This document shows, in pieces, positions 32,775 through 43,451 of a stretch of 64,000 nucleotides of DNA (position 1 is its first letter; every line of letters begins with the position of its first letter). Under the pieces are notes generated by a model that saw only the letters and a program-made list of their open reading frames with translations, had not been told where the DNA came from and did not search any database. The stretch is from Rhodanobacter denitrificans (GTDB lineage Bacteria; Pseudomonadota; Gammaproteobacteria; Xanthomonadales; Rhodanobacteraceae): NCBI RefSeq assembly GCF_000230695.2, contig NC_020541.1, forward strand, positions 1,302,001 to 1,366,000. The letters run 5' to 3'. A program made the position numbers and the translations under genes.

Positions 32775-33338
32775 TCAGCCCAGCAGGGCGTGCAGCGCCG
32801 GCGTATCGGCGAGTGCCTGGAACGGCGTCACGGGTTGCGGCGGAGTGGCGGCCGGCTGAAGTTCCTTCTGCCACACGCCCACGTCCCACCATTGCCCCAG
32901 TTTGTAGCCGCACTGGCGCCAGACGCCGGCGGGGGCGAAACCCATCGCCTCGTGCATCGCCACGCTGGCCGTGCCGGGCAGGGTGATCACGCCGACCGCC
33001 TGGGTGATGCCCTGCAGCCGCATCACCTCCAGCAGCGCGCCGTACAGCCGGCGCGCGATGCCGCGGCGCTGCGCATCGTGGCGCACGTAGATCGAGGTCT
33101 CGGCGATCCAGTCGTAGGCGGCGCGCTCGCGGAAGCGCCCGGCATAGGCGTACGCCAGCACTTCGCCGGCGTCCTCCCACACCAGCCACGGGTAGTGTTG
33201 CAGGCGTGCGCGGAGGCGTTCGCGCATGGTCTCCACGCTGGGCAGCTCGGTCTCGAAGGTGGCCACGCCGGCGCTGACCGAAGGGGCGTAGATCGCATGG
33301 ATGGCGGCGGCGTCTTCGTCGCGGGCGGTGCGGATCAT
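32775..33338 (-). CDS. GNAT N-acetyltransferase, phosphinothricin acetyltransferase-like
   Basis: This 187-residue GNAT enzyme begins MIRTARDEDAAAIHAIYAP and has the acetyl-CoA loop VRHDAQRRGIARRLYGALL, and MHEAMGFAPAGVWRQCGYKLGQWWDVGVWQ near the end, split here as two blocks of the Pat/Bar subfamily (MddA-like methionine derivatives are substrates of some). A C-terminal tail of about 25 residues beyond the domain is Pro/Ala-rich. It is the last gene of a minus-strand trio with the YdeI-like and second GNAT genes. Confidence 0.88.
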   Translation of the reverse strand: MIRTARDEDAAAIHAIYAPSVSAGVATFETELPSVETMRERLRARLQHYPWLVWEDAGEVLAYAYAGRFRERAAYDWIAETSIYVRHDAQRRGIARRLYGALLEVMRLQGITQAVGVITLPGTASVAMHEAMGFAPAGVWRQCGYKLGQWWDVGVWQKELQPAATPPQPVTPFQALADTPALHALLG

Positions 33339-33348
33339 GAACAGGCTC

Positions 33349-33951
33349 TCAGCATTTCTCGTACTTCCAGTGGCGCCGCTTGCCTTCGGCCAGCCACTCC
33401 AGGGTGGTGGCGAGGCGCTTCTGGCGGGTGGCTTCGGTTTTCGCCTCGGCGATCCAGTCGATGTACTCGCGTTGCGCGCCGGGTCCGAAGCCTGCCCAGG
33501 TCGTGCGCGCGGCGGCGTGTTTCTTCTGCGCGAGCAGGGCGGCCAGATCGTCCGGCAGTGCCGGTGCGGGTTTCGCGGCGGCCTTCGGGCGTGCCTTCTT
33601 CACGCCGGCCTCGTTCAGCGCCATCGCCTTCTTCAGGTGGGCGGCGAGTTGCCGGTCCGAGGGCAGGTCCTTCAACGAGGCGAGCTTGCCGAACTGGCCC
33701 ATGCCGTCCTCGTCGCTGCCGCCGGTGACTTCCTTCGACAGCCAGAAACCGAAGCCGCAGTGCTGCTTGAACGCGGCCATCATGCACATCGGCGCGCCCT
33801 TGTAGCTGAAGAACGGCATGCTCCACTTCAGGCTTTCCTCCACCTCGGGGCAAGCCTCGTGCACCAGCGCGCGCAGGTGTTCCAGGATCGGGCGGGCGAA
33901 CCCGGCGGATTTCGCGATATACGCGTCGATGCGGGGAGCGTGGTTCGCCAT
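33349..33951 (-). CDS. YdeI/OmpD-associated family protein (DUF1801-type)
   Basis: This 200-residue cytoplasmic protein has an N-terminal DUF1801 fold (CPEVEESLKWSMPFFSYKG, MCMMAAFKQHCGFGFWL). A central Lys/Ala/Pro-rich linker (KKARPKAAAKPAPALP) leads to a C-terminal OmdA-like helix region ending in HWKYEKC. The function of the family is not established. The ATG at 33951 follows GAGG closely; a GTG one codon earlier is less likely. It is part of the minus-strand trio of small genes. Confidence 0.8.
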   Translation of the reverse strand: MANHAPRIDAYIAKSAGFARPILEHLRALVHEACPEVEESLKWSMPFFSYKGAPMCMMAAFKQHCGFGFWLSKEVTGGSDEDGMGQFGKLASLKDLPSDRQLAAHLKKAMALNEAGVKKARPKAAAKPAPALPDDLAALLAQKKHAAARTTWAGFGPGAQREYIDWIAEAKTEATRQKRLATTLEWLAEGKRRHWKYEKC

Positions 33952-33960
33952 CACCTCACC

Positions 33961-34449
33961 TCACAGCTCGCGGATGAAGTAGCGGTCGCAGCCGTGGTGA
34001 CCGGTGCCGCCCATCGCGCTGCACAGGGCGGTGAAACCGCTGCGCTTGTACAGCGCCTGCGCCGCATCCATGCCGGTCAGCGTTTCCAGGTAGCAGCGCC
34101 TGAAGCCATGCGCGCGCGCCGCGTCGAGGCAGCGCTGCATCATCGCCGTGCCCGCGCCGATGCCGCGCGCCGTGGGCAGGAAGTACATCTTGCGCAGCTC
34201 GCACACGTCCGGCTCGCCGCCTTGCAGCGGCGCCACCCCGCCGGCGCCCACCACCACGCCGTCGCGCTCGACCACGAAATAGCTGCAGCGCGGTTGCGCG
34301 TAGGCCGCATGCATGTGGTCGACTTCCGGGTCATGGATGGCGAAGCCGGGGCCGCCGGCGCCGAACTCGGGCATCACCGCGCGGATGATTGCGGCGACCG
34401 CGGCGTCGTCGCGCGGCTCGATGGGGCGAATGGTGTAGTCGTGGGTCAT
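33961..34449 (-). CDS. GNAT N-acetyltransferase
   Basis: This 162-residue GNAT protein begins MTHDYTIRPIEPRDDAAVAA. The conserved acetyl-CoA block is ELRKMYFLPTARGIGAGTAMM, followed by CYLETLTGMDAAQALYKRSGF. The substrate is unknown. It is first in the minus-strand set with the YdeI-like and PAT-like genes and is divergent from the GST gene, with about 56 bases between the two starts to hold both promoters. Confidence 0.88.
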   Translation of the reverse strand: MTHDYTIRPIEPRDDAAVAAIIRAVMPEFGAGGPGFAIHDPEVDHMHAAYAQPRCSYFVVERDGVVVGAGGVAPLQGGEPDVCELRKMYFLPTARGIGAGTAMMQRCLDAARAHGFRRCYLETLTGMDAAQALYKRSGFTALCSAMGGTGHHGCDRYFIREL

Positions 34450-34505
34450 GGCAACGGCGCGGCGTCTGCGGTGTAGTGTTGGGTATTCTCGCACCGGAGT
34501 CACCC

Positions 34506-35141
34506 ATGTTGATCTACGACGCGATCAGCCCCGCCCCGCGCTGCCTGCGCATGTTCGTGCTGGAGAAGGGCCTGCGCCTGCCGGCCGTGACGGTGGATGT
34601 GATGCGTGGCGAGAACCGCGAGCCGGCCTGGCTGGCGGTGAACCCCGCCGGGCAGACGCCGGCGCTGCGCCTCGACGACGGCAGCGTGCTGGCCGAGGCG
34701 GTGGCGATCGCCGAATTTCTGGAGGAACTGCACCCCGCGCCGGTGCTGATCGGCGCGACGCCGGAAGAGCGCGCGCTGACCCGCCAATGGTGGCGGCGGG
34801 TGGAGCTCAACGTCACCGAGTTCATCCACAACGCCTTCCACTACGCCGAGGGCCTGCCGCGCTTCACCCCGCGCATCCCGGTGGCGCCCGAGGCGGCGGC
34901 GGGCCTGAAGCGCATCGCGCAGGATCGCCTGGCCTGGCTCGATGGCCTGTTCGGCGCCGGGCCGTGGCTGTGCGGCGAGCGCTTCACGGCGGCGGACATC
35001 TGGCTCTACGTGTGGCTGGATTTCGGCGCCGGCGTGAACCAGCCGTTCGACCGCACCTTGCCGAAGGTTGGCCCGTGGTTCGCGCGGGTGGCGGCGCGGC
35101 CCAGCGCGGCGGCCAGCCGCGAACTGCTGGCCTCCGCATGA
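34506..35141 (+). CDS. glutathione S-transferase family protein
   Basis: This 211-residue protein has a thioredoxin-fold N-terminal domain with NPAGQTPALRLDDGSVLAEA (cis-Pro and Gln/Glu glutathione-binding positions). The helical C-terminal domain contains FTAADIWLYVWLDFG, the usual Asp N-cap motif. The N-terminal Ser in AISPAPRCLRMF may be the catalytic hydroxyl residue. Substrate class is unknown. The ATGA overlap couples it to the Nudix gene. Confidence 0.88.
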   Translation: MLIYDAISPAPRCLRMFVLEKGLRLPAVTVDVMRGENREPAWLAVNPAGQTPALRLDDGSVLAEAVAIAEFLEELHPAPVLIGATPEERALTRQWWRRVELNVTEFIHNAFHYAEGLPRFTPRIPVAPEAAAGLKRIAQDRLAWLDGLFGAGPWLCGERFTAADIWLYVWLDFGAGVNQPFDRTLPKVGPWFARVAARPSAAASRELLASA

Positions 35142-35614
35142 GCGCCGAACGCCGCCTGCCGGTGCGCAGCTCCATGGTGTCGGTGGTGGCGTTGCGCGGC
35201 GCGGGCGCGGCCACGCAGATGCTGGTGGCGCGACGGGTCGGCGCCTACCTCGACGGCGCGTGGAGTTACCTCGCCGGTCATGTCGAGGCGGGCGAGACGG
35301 GCTGGCAGGCCGCGTTGCGCGAACTGCGCGAGGAAACCGCGCTGGAGCCGGAAAGCTTCTGGGCCACCAGCTTCTGCGAGCAGGTCTATCTCGCTGCAAC
35401 CGACGCCATCGAGATCGTGCCCGCCTTCGTGGCGCGCGTGGCCGAGGGAGCGCAGGTGCGCCTCAATGGCGAGCACTCGGCGTTCCGCTGGGTCACGCTG
35501 GGCGAGGCCGCCGCGCTGCTGCCGTTCGGCAGCCAGCGCGAGCTGCTGGCGCACGTGCGCCGCGAGTTCGTGGAGCGCGAGCCCTCGCCGTTCCTGCGTC
35601 TCGCGCATCGCTAG
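35138..35614 (+). CDS. Nudix hydrolase
   Basis: This 158-residue protein has the complete Nudix box GHVEAGETGWQAALRELREE (residues about 47-66), the metal-binding catalytic helix. The family hydrolyses nucleoside diphosphate-linked substrates; the subclass that removes 8-oxo-dGTP or dATP is one possibility among several. It is translationally coupled to the GST gene and convergent with the amidohydrolase gene downstream. Confidence 0.9.
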   Translation: MSAERRLPVRSSMVSVVALRGAGAATQMLVARRVGAYLDGAWSYLAGHVEAGETGWQAALRELREETALEPESFWATSFCEQVYLAATDAIEIVPAFVARVAEGAQVRLNGEHSAFRWVTLGEAAALLPFGSQRELLAHVRREFVEREPSPFLRLAHR

Positions 35615-35644
35615 CTGGCGCCGCGACGAGGCGCTGCCGCCGTG

Positions 35645-36979
35645 TCAGCGCGGCGAATCTTCCCGCCCGCTGGCCGGGCGCAGGTAGACGCCGCCGTCCT
35701 TCATCACGAACACCGGCTTTTCCAGGGCGTCGATCTGCGCGCTCGGGTCGCCCGCGAAGGCGGCAAGGTCGGCGCGCAGGCCGGGCGCGATGCGGCCGAA
35801 CGCGGCCTGCTGGCGCAGGATCTTCGCCGCCACGTCGGTGGCCGCGTGCAGCGCCTGCGCCGACGTCATGCCGGCGGCCACCATCGCGGCCGGCTCGCGC
35901 CAGTTCTCGCCGTGCGTGAACACGCCCACGTCGCTGCCGTTGCCGATGGTCACGCCCAGCTTCAGCGCGGTGCGGAACGCGCGGGCGGCTTCCTGCATGC
36001 GCGGCGTGGGCGGGTCGCGGCCGGGCAGGTAGTGGTGGAAGTACTGCTCGGTGGAAGCGACCGCGGTTAGCGTGGGCTCATAGGCGATGCCCTTCTGCCT
36101 GAGCAGCTTGAACGTCCCCGCACTGGCGCCGTAGCCGTGCTCGATGCTGTCCGCGCCGGCCTCGGCCGCCATGCACACGCCGGCGTCGCTGGCTGCGTGC
36201 ACGGCGACCGGGCGGCCGAGCTGGTGCGCGGTGTCGACCAGCGCTTTCAGCTCCGCCGGCGTGAAGGTGGGCGCGGTGGCGCCATCGGGGCCGACGCGGT
36301 AGTCGCCGTAGAGCTTGATCCAGTCGGCGCCGCGCGCGGCCTGCTCGCGCACCGCGGCCATCGCCTGGTCGATGCCGCTGACTTCCTGCGCGCCGCCGGG
36401 CAGGTCGAGGTCCGGGCGGAAGCCGCGCGGGCCGGGGCCGTAGCTGGCGGTGGCGACGATCGCGCGGGTGGCCACGAACAGCCGCGGGCCGGGGATCAGG
36501 CCTTCGTCGATCGCCCGCTGCACCGACACGTCGGCGTAGCCGGCACCCTCGGTGCCGAGATCGCGCAGGGTGGTGAAGCCGGCGAGCAGGGTGGCCTTCG
36601 CGTGGGCGGCGGCCTCCAGCGTGCGGTAGTCCTGCGGCTCGGTGAGCACCTGGTCGTTCCACAGCGTCTCGTTGTACGGGTGCAGGAACAGGTGCGAGTG
36701 GAGGTCGATCAAGCCAGGGGTGAGCGTGGCGCCGGGCAGTTCGATGCGTTGCGCGCCGGCCGGTGTCTGGATGCTCGCACGAGGGCCGACCGCGGCAATC
36801 GCGCCCTCGTGCACCAGCACCGCCCAGCCCACGTGCGCGGCGTCGCCGTCGGCAGTCCACACGCGTTCGGGCAACAGCAGCCAGTCGCCCTTCGGCGTGG
36901 CCGCTAGCGTAGGCAGGGAGCACAGCAGGAGCAGCAGGACCGCTGCCGTTTGCCACCAGGTCGTCAGGCTTGCGCGCAT
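35645..36979 (-). CDS. secreted amidohydrolase (Xaa-Pro dipeptidase/imidazolonepropionase-like)
   Basis: The 444-residue protein has a signal peptide (about 1-26, ending LPTLA). Metal site blocks in order are LIDLHSHLFLHP (HxH), DWIKLYGDYR (Lys that can be carboxylated), RPVAVHAASD, SIEHGYGAS and IGNGSDVGVFTHGEN (Asp). This matches exported metal-dependent amidohydrolases acting on Xaa-Pro/Xaa-Lys/Arg dipeptides or related amides. It is probably periplasmic or outer-membrane-side and is monocistronic. Substrate is not determinable from sequence. Confidence 0.85.
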   Translation of the reverse strand: MRASLTTWWQTAAVLLLLLCSLPTLAATPKGDWLLLPERVWTADGDAAHVGWAVLVHEGAIAAVGPRASIQTPAGAQRIELPGATLTPGLIDLHSHLFLHPYNETLWNDQVLTEPQDYRTLEAAAHAKATLLAGFTTLRDLGTEGAGYADVSVQRAIDEGLIPGPRLFVATRAIVATASYGPGPRGFRPDLDLPGGAQEVSGIDQAMAAVREQAARGADWIKLYGDYRVGPDGATAPTFTPAELKALVDTAHQLGRPVAVHAASDAGVCMAAEAGADSIEHGYGASAGTFKLLRQKGIAYEPTLTAVASTEQYFHHYLPGRDPPTPRMQEAARAFRTALKLGVTIGNGSDVGVFTHGENWREPAAMVAAGMTSAQALHAATDVAAKILRQQAAFGRIAPGLRADLAAFAGDPSAQIDALEKPVFVMKDGGVYLRPASGREDSPR

Positions 36980-37020
36980 CGCTTCGTCCGGTCAGCCGAA
37001 GGGCCGATGATAGCGAGCTT

Positions 37021-37923
37021 TCAGCCCGCGGCAGTGCGCGCGCGGGTGACCCGGCTGGCGGTGTCCTTGTGCAGCTGCGCGGCGAGCCAGGCACCGGTGG
37101 CGACCAGCAGGTCGAGGTCGATGCCGGTCTGCATGCCCATGCCGTGCAGCATGTAGACCACGTCCTCGCTGGCCACGTTGCCGGTGGCGCCCTTCGCGTA
37201 GGGGCAGCCGCCAGTGCCGGAGACCGCGCTGTCGATCACGCGCACGCCTTCCTCCAGGCAGGCCAGGATGTTCGCCAGCGCCTGGCCGTAGGTGTCGTGG
37301 AAGTGCACCGCCAGCGCGGCGATCGGTACCTCCTGCGCCACCGCGCGCAGCATCGCGCGCGCCCTGGTCGGGGTACCCACGCCGATGGTGTCGCCCAGCG
37401 AGATCTGGTGGCAGCCCAGCTCGTGCATGCGTCGCGCCACGCGCACCACGTCAACGACCGGCACCTCGCCCTGGTACGGGCAGCCGAGCACGGTGGAGAC
37501 GTAGCCGCGTACTTTCACGTCGTCGGCCCGGGCCTGTTCCATCACCGGGATGAAGCGCTCGATCGACTCGTCGATCGAGGCGTTGATGTTCCGGCGGTTG
37601 AACGCTTCCGACGCGGCGGTGAACACGGCGATGTGGGTGGCCCCCACTTCACGCGCGCGCTGGTAACCCTGCAGGTTCGGCACCAGCACCGGGTAGCTCA
37701 CCCCCGGCAGCTTGCGGATGCCGGCGTATACCTCGGCCGCGTCGGCCAGCTGCGGCACCCATGCCGGACTGACGAAGCTGGTGGCCTCGATGGTCTGCAG
37801 GCCCGTCGACGAGAGCCGGTCGATCAGCGCGATCTTCACCGCAGCCGGCAGCAGGGTCTTCTCGTTCTGCAGGCCGTCGCGGGCGCCGACTTCGACGATG
37901 CGGACGTGGTTGGAGGCGTTCAT
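37021..37923 (-). CDS. hydroxymethylglutaryl-CoA lyase
   Basis: This 300-residue TIM-barrel enzyme splits HMG-CoA into acetyl-CoA and acetoacetate in leucine breakdown. The start VRIVEVGARDGLQNEKTLL, the catalytic-loop signature SAVSGTGGCPYAKGATGNVA with its active Cys, and metal ligands in AVHFHDTYGQALAN are all present. It lies 137 bases behind the biotin-carboxylase subunit gene, with a hairpin repeat between, and forms the distal gene of the leucine-catabolism set. Confidence 0.95.
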   Translation of the reverse strand: MNASNHVRIVEVGARDGLQNEKTLLPAAVKIALIDRLSSTGLQTIEATSFVSPAWVPQLADAAEVYAGIRKLPGVSYPVLVPNLQGYQRAREVGATHIAVFTAASEAFNRRNINASIDESIERFIPVMEQARADDVKVRGYVSTVLGCPYQGEVPVVDVVRVARRMHELGCHQISLGDTIGVGTPTRARAMLRAVAQEVPIAALAVHFHDTYGQALANILACLEEGVRVIDSAVSGTGGCPYAKGATGNVASEDVVYMLHGMGMQTGIDLDLLVATGAWLAAQLHKDTASRVTRARTAAG

Positions 37924-37992
37924 GGGGTGACTCCGAAGAAGGGTCGTCCTCCCGGCGGAAGCCGGAAGCGCTCAACGGCGGCGAAGCCGGTG

Positions 37993-38046
37993 ATCCAGTG
38001 CCGGTGTCGCCGTGCGAACTCACTGGATTCCAGCTTTCGCTGGAAC
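37993..38046. repeat. nested inverted repeat with TTCCAGC-TTTC-GCTGGAA hairpin
   Basis: ATCCAGTG (37993-38000) pairs with CACTGGAT (38021-38028), and TTCCAGC (38028-38034) pairs with GCTGGAA (38039-38045) around TTTC. This is the ATTCCAGCTTTCGCTGGAA type of intergenic repeat common in proteobacterial genomes. It lies between the HMG-CoA lyase and carboxylase genes. Confidence 0.7.
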
Positions 38047-38060
38047 GACGGCAAGAGCAG

Positions 38061-40052
<1,992 letters not shown>

Positions 40053-40145
40053 GCGGGGTTCCCGTAACCGTTGGTGTCGATGCAAAGCTGCTGAAACTAA
40101 CAGATTGCGCCGTCGCAGCCGATGCGCGGCGCAGCATGGCCGTGC

Positions 40146-40943
40146 TTATGTGGCCTGGCCGACCCACGCCGGTGCGCGCTTGTCGAGGAACGCCGCCAGG
40201 CCGTGCTGGCCTTCGGGCGAGACGCGCAGGCGGGCGATCAGTTCGGCATTGGCGGCGTCGATGCGCTCGGCCTGGGCCAGATCCGCGCCGCCGGTGCGCA
40301 GCGCCAACTGCTTCGCCTCGCGCTGGGCCAGCGGGCCGGCCTTGGCCAGCCAGTGCACCTGGCGCTCGATCGCCTCGTCCAGTTCGCTGCCCGACACCGC
40401 CGCATGCAGCAGGCCGATGCGCTGCGCTTCGGCAGCGTCGAACACTTCGCCGCTGACGAACAGCCGGCGCGCCTGGCGCAGGCCGATCGCGGCGACCACG
40501 TACGGCGAGATCACCGCCGGCACCAGGCCCAGTTTCACTTCCGACAGCGCGAACTTGGCGGTGTCCACGCCGATCGCGATGTCGCAGCAGGCGACCAGGC
40601 CCACGCCGCCGCCGTAGGCCGCGCCGTTGACGCGCGCGATGGTGGGCTTGGACAGGAACTGCAGGCTGCGCATCAGTCGCGCCAGGCGCAACGAGTCCTC
40701 GCGGTTTTCCTGCTCGCTGGCGGCGGCCATGCCGCGCATCCAGTTCAGGTCGGCGCCGGCGGAAAACGTGCTGCCGCTGCCGGTGAGCACGACGCAGCGA
40801 ACCGCTGGATCGGCATCGGCGGCCGCCAGCGCTTCGGTCAGTGCGGCGATCAGGTCGTCGTCGAAGGCGTTGTGGACCTGCGGGCGGTTCAGGGTGAGCC
40901 AGGCGGTGGCGCCACGGCGTTCGCTGCGGATGGAATCGGTCAT
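40146..40943 (-). CDS. enoyl-CoA hydratase/isomerase, probable methylglutaconyl-CoA hydratase
   Basis: This 265-residue crotonase-fold enzyme has the oxyanion and active-site blocks GSGSTFSAGADLNWMRGM and VNGAAYGGGVGLVACCDIA, and FALSEVKLGLVPAVISPYV. The position upstream of mccA and HMG-CoA lyase makes methylglutaconyl-CoA hydratase (LiuC-like) the likely activity. It is the promoter-proximal gene of the leucine set in this window and is divergent from feoA. Another crotonase activity cannot be excluded by sequence. Confidence 0.88.
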   Translation of the reverse strand: MTDSIRSERRGATAWLTLNRPQVHNAFDDDLIAALTEALAAADADPAVRCVVLTGSGSTFSAGADLNWMRGMAAASEQENREDSLRLARLMRSLQFLSKPTIARVNGAAYGGGVGLVACCDIAIGVDTAKFALSEVKLGLVPAVISPYVVAAIGLRQARRLFVSGEVFDAAEAQRIGLLHAAVSGSELDEAIERQVHWLAKAGPLAQREAKQLALRTGGADLAQAERIDAANAELIARLRVSPEGQHGLAAFLDKRAPAWVGQAT

Positions 40944-41027
40944 CGGTCGTCCCTGCGGCAAATAACGCGATGATAAACGCACCGGGGGTGCGGCAATCGG
41001 CGTGGTGCAGCGGGGCGGGTGTGGGGC

Positions 41028-41058
41028 TACAATGCGAACTATTCTTATTTGAGAATCA
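41028..41058 (+). promoter_or_regulatory. feo promoter -10 and probable Fur box
   Basis: TACAAT at 41028-41033 is a good -10. Directly downstream, 41036-41058 contains ATTCT/AGAAT inverted half-sites in an AT-rich island (ATTCTTATTTGAGAATC), which resembles a Fur operator. It would place feoAB under iron repression. No convincing -35 is visible. Confidence 0.5.
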
Positions 41059-41063
41059 AGCCT

Positions 41064-41309
41064 GTGCGCCTGTCCGATTTGCCCAGGGGTGCCCCCGCCG
41101 TGGTCGAGCGCGTGGACGACGCGCATGCGGCCGATCCGATCGCGCAGCGCCTGCGCGACCTGGGCTTCGTCGACGGCGAGCCGGTACGCGTGGTGGCGGT
41201 GGGGCCGATGGGCGGCGACCCGCTGCTGGTCCAGATCGGCTTCACCCGTTTCGCCCTGCGCCGCGCCGAGGCGGCCCGGGTCAGCGTGCGCAGCGAGGCG
41301 GCGGCATGA
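41064..41309 (+). CDS. feoA: ferrous iron transport protein FeoA
   Basis: The 81-residue SH3-like protein starts at GTG 41064, about six bases beyond the Fur-like site. The family blocks LSDLPRGAPAVVERV and QRLRDLGFVDGEPVRVVAVGPMGGDPLLVQIG with the end FALRRAEAARVSV are present, given here in shortened parts. FeoA associates with FeoB for Fe(II) uptake. It overlaps feoB by ATGA. Confidence 0.92.
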   Translation: MRLSDLPRGAPAVVERVDDAHAADPIAQRLRDLGFVDGEPVRVVAVGPMGGDPLLVQIGFTRFALRRAEAARVSVRSEAAA

Positions 41310-43141
41310 GCGCGTCCACTCTGCGCATCGCCCTGGTCGGCAACCCGAACTGCGGCAAGACCGCGCTGTTCAACCTGCTCACCGGCGGTCGCCAGAAGGT
41401 GGCGAACTATGCCGGCGTCACGGTGGAGCGCAAGGAGGGCCGTTTCACCGCGCCGTCCGGCCGCGTGCTGCAGATCCTCGACCTGCCGGGTGCCTACAGC
41501 TTCGACGCCAGCAGCCCGGACGAGCAGATCACCCACGACGTCTGCGCCGGCAACTACCCGGGCGAGGCGCCGCCGGACCTGATCGTGTGCGTGGCCGATG
41601 CCACCAACCTGCGCCTGCACCTGCGCTTCGTGCTGGAAGTGAAGCGGCTGGGCCGGCCGGTGGTGCTGGCGCTGAACATGATGGACACCGCACGCTCGCG
41701 CGGCATCGCGATCGACGTGCCGGAGCTGTCGCGCCGGCTGGACTTGCCGGTGGTGGAGACGGTAGCGGTGAAGCGTGGCGGCGCGCGGGCGCTGATCGAG
41801 CGGGTCGACGGCGAGGTGCCGCCGGCGGCGCCGGTGCAGCCGGACGACGGCGCCAGCCGCGCCGACCTGCACGCGCAGGTGCGCGAGCTGCTCACGGCGA
41901 CCGTGCGCATGCCGCGCGCCACCGCCGAGCTGGACGACGCGCTGGACCGCTGGACCCTGCACCCGGTGTTCGGCCTCGCGATCCTGGCGGTGGTGATGTT
42001 CCTGGTGTTCCAGGCGGTGTATGCCGCCGGCAAGCCGATGAGCGACCTGATCGGTGGCGGCTTCGGCTGGATGGGCGAGCACGTCGCCGCGCTGATGCCG
42101 GCCGGGCCGCTGCGCAGCCTGGTGGTGGATGGCCTGTTCGGCGGTATCGGAACCGTGCTGGGCTTCCTGCCGGTGATCCTGGTGCTGTTCTTCTTCATCC
42201 TCACGCTGGAGGAATCCGGCTACCTGCCGCGTGCGGCGTTCCTGCTTGACCGGCTGATGCTGTCGGTGGGGCTGACCGGCCGCTCGTTCATCCCGCTCCT
42301 GTCCAGCTTCGCCTGCGCGATCCCCGGCATCATGGGTACGCGCAGCATCCAGGATCCGCGCGACCGCATCACCACTATCCTGATTGCGCCGCTGATGACC
42401 TGTTCGGCGCGGCTGCCGGTGTACGCGCTGCTGATCGGCGCGTTCATCCCGGTCCACTACGTGTTCGGCGTGTTCAACCTGCAGGGCGTGGTGCTGTTCG
42501 CGCTGTATCTGGCCGGCATCCTCGGCGCGATGCTGGTGGGCTGGGTGATGAAGCACATCCGCCGCGACAAGAGCGAGCACGCACTGCTGATGGAGCTGCC
42601 CTCGTACCGCCTGCCGAAGGCGCGCGACGTGGCGATCGGGCTGTACGAGCGCGGCATGATCTTCCTGAGGCGGCTGACCGGGGTGATCCTCGGCCTGACC
42701 GTGTTGATGTGGTTCCTCTCCACCTTCCCGGGCGCGCCGGAAGGCGCCACCCTGCCGGCGATCGACTACAGCTTCGCGGGCTACATCGGGCGCGGCCTGC
42801 AGTACATCTTTGCGCCGATCGGCTTCAACTGGCAGATCAGCCTGGCGCTGATCCCGGCGTTCGCCGCGCGCGAGACGGCGGTAGCCGCACTGGCCACCGT
42901 CTACCTGGTGGGCGGCGAGGCGGAGGGGTTGAGCCAGGCGCTGGCCGGTCAGATACCGCTGGCCAGCGCGCTGTCGCTGCTGGTGTGGTTCGCCTATGCG
43001 CCGCAATGCATGTCCACCTTGGCAATCATCAAACGCGAGACCGATTCCTGGCGCAACGTGGCGATCTCGTTCGGCTACATGTTCGTGATGGCCTACACCG
43101 CGTCGTTCATCGTCTATCAGGTGACGAGGGCACTGACGTGA
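41306..43141 (+). CDS. feoB: ferrous iron transporter FeoB
   Basis: This 611-residue inner-membrane transporter has an N-terminal G domain: G1 GNPNCGKT (residues 12-19), G2 NYAGVTVERK, G3 LDLPGAYSF and G4 LNMMD. Two Gate domains and about eight membrane helices follow, including RSFIPLLSSFACAIPGIMGT and FAARETAVAALATVY, and YAPQCMSTLAIIKRET towards the end. It is shorter than the about 770-residue E. coli form, as is common in this group. It is coupled to feoA by ATGA and to the next gene by GTGA. Confidence 0.96.
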   Translation: MSASTLRIALVGNPNCGKTALFNLLTGGRQKVANYAGVTVERKEGRFTAPSGRVLQILDLPGAYSFDASSPDEQITHDVCAGNYPGEAPPDLIVCVADATNLRLHLRFVLEVKRLGRPVVLALNMMDTARSRGIAIDVPELSRRLDLPVVETVAVKRGGARALIERVDGEVPPAAPVQPDDGASRADLHAQVRELLTATVRMPRATAELDDALDRWTLHPVFGLAILAVVMFLVFQAVYAAGKPMSDLIGGGFGWMGEHVAALMPAGPLRSLVVDGLFGGIGTVLGFLPVILVLFFFILTLEESGYLPRAAFLLDRLMLSVGLTGRSFIPLLSSFACAIPGIMGTRSIQDPRDRITTILIAPLMTCSARLPVYALLIGAFIPVHYVFGVFNLQGVVLFALYLAGILGAMLVGWVMKHIRRDKSEHALLMELPSYRLPKARDVAIGLYERGMIFLRRLTGVILGLTVLMWFLSTFPGAPEGATLPAIDYSFAGYIGRGLQYIFAPIGFNWQISLALIPAFAARETAVAALATVYLVGGEAEGLSQALAGQIPLASALSLLVWFAYAPQCMSTLAIIKRETDSWRNVAISFGYMFVMAYTASFIVYQVTRALT

Positions 43142-43440
43142 GCACGAGCCTGCTGCTGCAGTACGTGGTGATTGCCCTGGCGGTACTGGCCAGCGTGTGG
43201 ATCGTGCTGCGCAAGCTGGCCAGGAAAACGACCAACCGCTGGCTGGCGGCCGCGTCCATCCACTTCAACCAGCCCGGCCGCGGCGCCTTGGCGCGGGCCT
43301 TCGGCCGGCGCTTGCAGCCGATCGAGGCCACCGGTGACTGCAGCGACGGCTGCAGTACCTGCGGCGCCTGCGGCCCGAAGCCGCCGGCGGCGGCACGCTC
43401 GGGCGAGCCGATGCCGCTGGAGTTCCGCCCGCGGCGGTAG
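43138..43440 (+). CDS. small Cys-rich membrane protein in the feo operon (DUF6587-like)
   Basis: This 100-residue protein starts at GTG in the GTGA overlap with feoB. One N-terminal membrane helix (about residues 5-24, LQYVVIALAVLASVWIVL) is followed by a basic cytoplasmic stretch and a Cys cluster CSDGCSTCGACG (residues about 68-79). It occupies the place of FeoC and has an iron-sulfur-like or metal-binding Cys pattern, but no winged-helix FeoC fold. A role in Fe(II) uptake is inferred from coupling. The DUF assignment is from memory and uncertain. Confidence 0.75.
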   Translation: MSTSLLLQYVVIALAVLASVWIVLRKLARKTTNRWLAAASIHFNQPGRGALARAFGRRLQPIEATGDCSDGCSTCGACGPKPPAAARSGEPMPLEFRPRR

Positions 43441-43451
43441 GGTTCCGCCTT

